A stretch of 64,000 bases of DNA from Roseobacter fucihabitans (GTDB lineage Bacteria; Pseudomonadota; Alphaproteobacteria; Rhodobacterales; Rhodobacteraceae), in NCBI RefSeq assembly GCF_014337925.2, contig NZ_CP143425.1:19367-83366 (forward strand), given 5' to 3'. A program made the position numbers and the translations under genes. A model generated the notes under the pieces. The model did not search any database. It saw only the letters and a list, made by a program, of their open reading frames with translations, and was not told the DNA's origin. Each line of letters opens with the position of its first letter. Within the stretch, counting starts at the first letter, position 1. Shown here piece by piece: positions 63,490 through 64,000 of the stretch.

Positions 63490-63624
63490 ATGCTGAAGAT
63501 GATGAAACAGATTCGAAAGGAGGTTCGAGACGTCCAGAAAAGCAAAACCCCCGCAAGGCGGTGGCCTAAACGGGGGGGCTCAAGAACCAAGAAGCGCCAA
63601 CTTCTCGATCAGCTGTACTGTTGA
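63490..63624 (+). CDS. Possible 44-aa basic peptide
   Basis: A plus-strand frame with GAGG upstream encodes MLKMMKQIRKEV and a basic RRW, KRG, TKKR tail. It runs through a minus-strand terminator hairpin, so overlap with the RNA array makes it doubtful. Confidence 0.2.
   Translation: MLKMMKQIRKEVRDVQKSKTPARRWPKRGGSRTKKRQLLDQLYC
63541..63578 (-). terminator. Unit 2 long terminator
   Basis: CCCCCG (63548-63553) and CGGGGG (63571-63576), then TTTTGCTTTTCTG on the minus strand. Confidence 0.75.
63590..63605 (-). ncRNA. Covarying stem-loop, unit 2
   Basis: GAAG (63591-63594) and CTTC (63601-63604) enclose CGCCAA, extended by an A-T pair. The minus-strand loop is TTGGCG. Compare unit 3. Confidence 0.4.
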
Positions 63625-63660
63625 TCCGGTTCTACCACCCCCCAGCCCATTTGATCAAGA

Positions 63661-63677
63661 AAAAACGCATTTGTGCG
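63661..63677 (-). terminator. Unit 2 short terminator
   Basis: CGCA (63666-63669) and TGCG (63674-63677), then a T-run and CTTG on the minus strand. Confidence 0.7.
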
Positions 63678-63798
63678 AACAGAGGAAGTGCATCTTGGCT
63701 TGGACCATCACACGAGAGTTGGACCAGCCCTGGGTGCAAACCCATCAACCCCGGCAGTACTTTTGCCGACAAATGACAGGAGAAACTGAACCCTAGAA

Positions 63799-63834
63799 AA
63801 GCAAAACCCCGCAAGGCGGTGAACCTTCCGGGGG
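63799..63834 (-). terminator. Unit 3 long terminator
   Basis: CCCCG (63807-63811) and CGGGG (63829-63833), then TTTTGCTTTTC on the minus strand. Confidence 0.75.
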
Positions 63835-63843
63835 AGCTGTGCA

Positions 63844-63861
63844 TCAGAGCGCCAACTCTGA
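63844..63861 (-). ncRNA. Covarying stem-loop, unit 3
   Basis: TCAGAG (63844-63849) and CTCTGA (63856-63861) enclose CGCCAA. The loop is identical to unit 2 while all stem pairs stay complementary despite different bases. Confidence 0.4.
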
Positions 63862-63885
63862 GATCTCGTAGAACAGGATCAGCAT
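63844..63885 (-). CDS. Possible 13-residue leader peptide
   Basis: GGAGG four bases before ATG 63885 and the peptide MLILFYEISELAL, ending in the covarying stem-loop ahead of the unit 3 terminator. It could be a leader or small toxic peptide, but the other units lack the same frame. Confidence 0.3.
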   Translation of the reverse strand: MLILFYEISELAL

Positions 63886-63911
63886 AGCACCTCCAGAATC
63901 ATACAGGCAAG

Positions 63912-63929
63912 AAAAAACGCATTTGTGCG
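63912..63929 (-). terminator. Unit 3 short terminator
   Basis: CGCA (63918-63921) and TGCG (63926-63929), then TTTTTTCTTG on the minus strand. Confidence 0.7.
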
Positions 63930-64000
63930 AACACAGAGTTTTTGCCTGTCGCCGCCTTGTCCAACGAGCAGAGACAAGGACAGTATAATGAGAACAGAAC

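Larger units (their letters stand above)
63245..63935 (-). repeat. Tandem array of twin-terminator units
   Basis: Three units of about 255-295 bases repeat the same layout. On the minus strand each begins with a short hairpin CGCA(C)/(G)TGCG plus a T-run, continues with 80-100 variable bases, and ends with a CCCCCG...CGGGGG hairpin followed by TTTTGCTTTT. A decayed fourth start (CGCATTTACGA near 63168) precedes them. Units 2 and 3 also share a stem-loop with an invariant loop CGCCAA (plus strand) and compensating stem changes (GAAG/CTTC versus CAGAG/CTCTG). This looks like an array of related small RNAs. Confidence 0.6.

Noticed and set aside
63245..63935. CRISPR or coding repeat region
   Set aside because: Units are too long and too diverged between the hairpins; frames crossing them on both strands are interrupted or inconsistent between units.

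Overview
The window looks like part of a large conjugative plasmid, or an integrated conjugative element, from an alphaproteobacterium, most likely a marine member of the Rhodobacteraceae (Roseobacter group). The basis is the VirB/VirD-type transfer system with a virC1-virC2 pair, an ArdC antirestriction gene, IS66 and IS30 elements, and the style of the cargo genes. No replication initiator is present, so replicon type cannot be read.

Layout. 0.1-3.6 kb: plasmid-leading genes (small hypotheticals, ardC, a secreted protein). 3.9-5.3 kb: virC2 and virC1 on the minus strand. 5.3-5.98 kb: a gene-free control region with dozens of CAGTG-type repeats, an overdrive-like word, a cruciform and an operator-like palindrome; this is the best oriT candidate. 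6-12 kb: a virD1-like gene, a very long VirD2-type relaxase and virD4 on the plus strand. 12.2-26.6 kb: a minus-strand virB operon read as hypothetical, virB1, B2, B3, B4, B7, a transglycosylase/VirB5-like hybrid, VirB5-like, B8, B9, B10, B11, two small genes, B6 and a small gene. An IS66-family element sits inside virB11 with an 8-bp target duplication, so self-transfer may be lost.

26.7-44.7 kb is cargo of chromosomal character: AraC, LysR and MocR regulators, exporters (EamA, LysE, AzlCD, MFS, GntP-like), acetyltransferases, hydrolases and a PNPOx-like protein, bounded and interrupted by decayed genes (a GST fragment, an IS3 remnant) and two IS30-family copies. 44.8-47.9 kb holds a small protein paralogous to one at 3.5 kb, a multi-spanning membrane protein and an alpha/beta hydrolase; this pair resembles Rcg-type conjugation regulators.

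48.1-61.8 kb is a defence island. A minus-strand run of eight tightly packed genes reads Xre-type antitoxin, RES toxin, cysteine desulfurase (sspA), DUF4007 protein (sspB), large ATPase (sspC), PAPS-reductase-like protein (sspD), a GIY-YIG nuclease-like protein and a DGQHR (DndB-like) protein. Its last gene overlaps tail-to-tail a plus-strand operon of an SF2 helicase, a GHKL ATPase and a PLD-family nuclease. The first part should put phosphorothioate marks on DNA and the second is a plausible restriction effector. 62.3-64 kb has a secreted protein and then a tandem array of paired minus-strand terminators with a covarying stem-loop, which looks like a set of related small RNAs.
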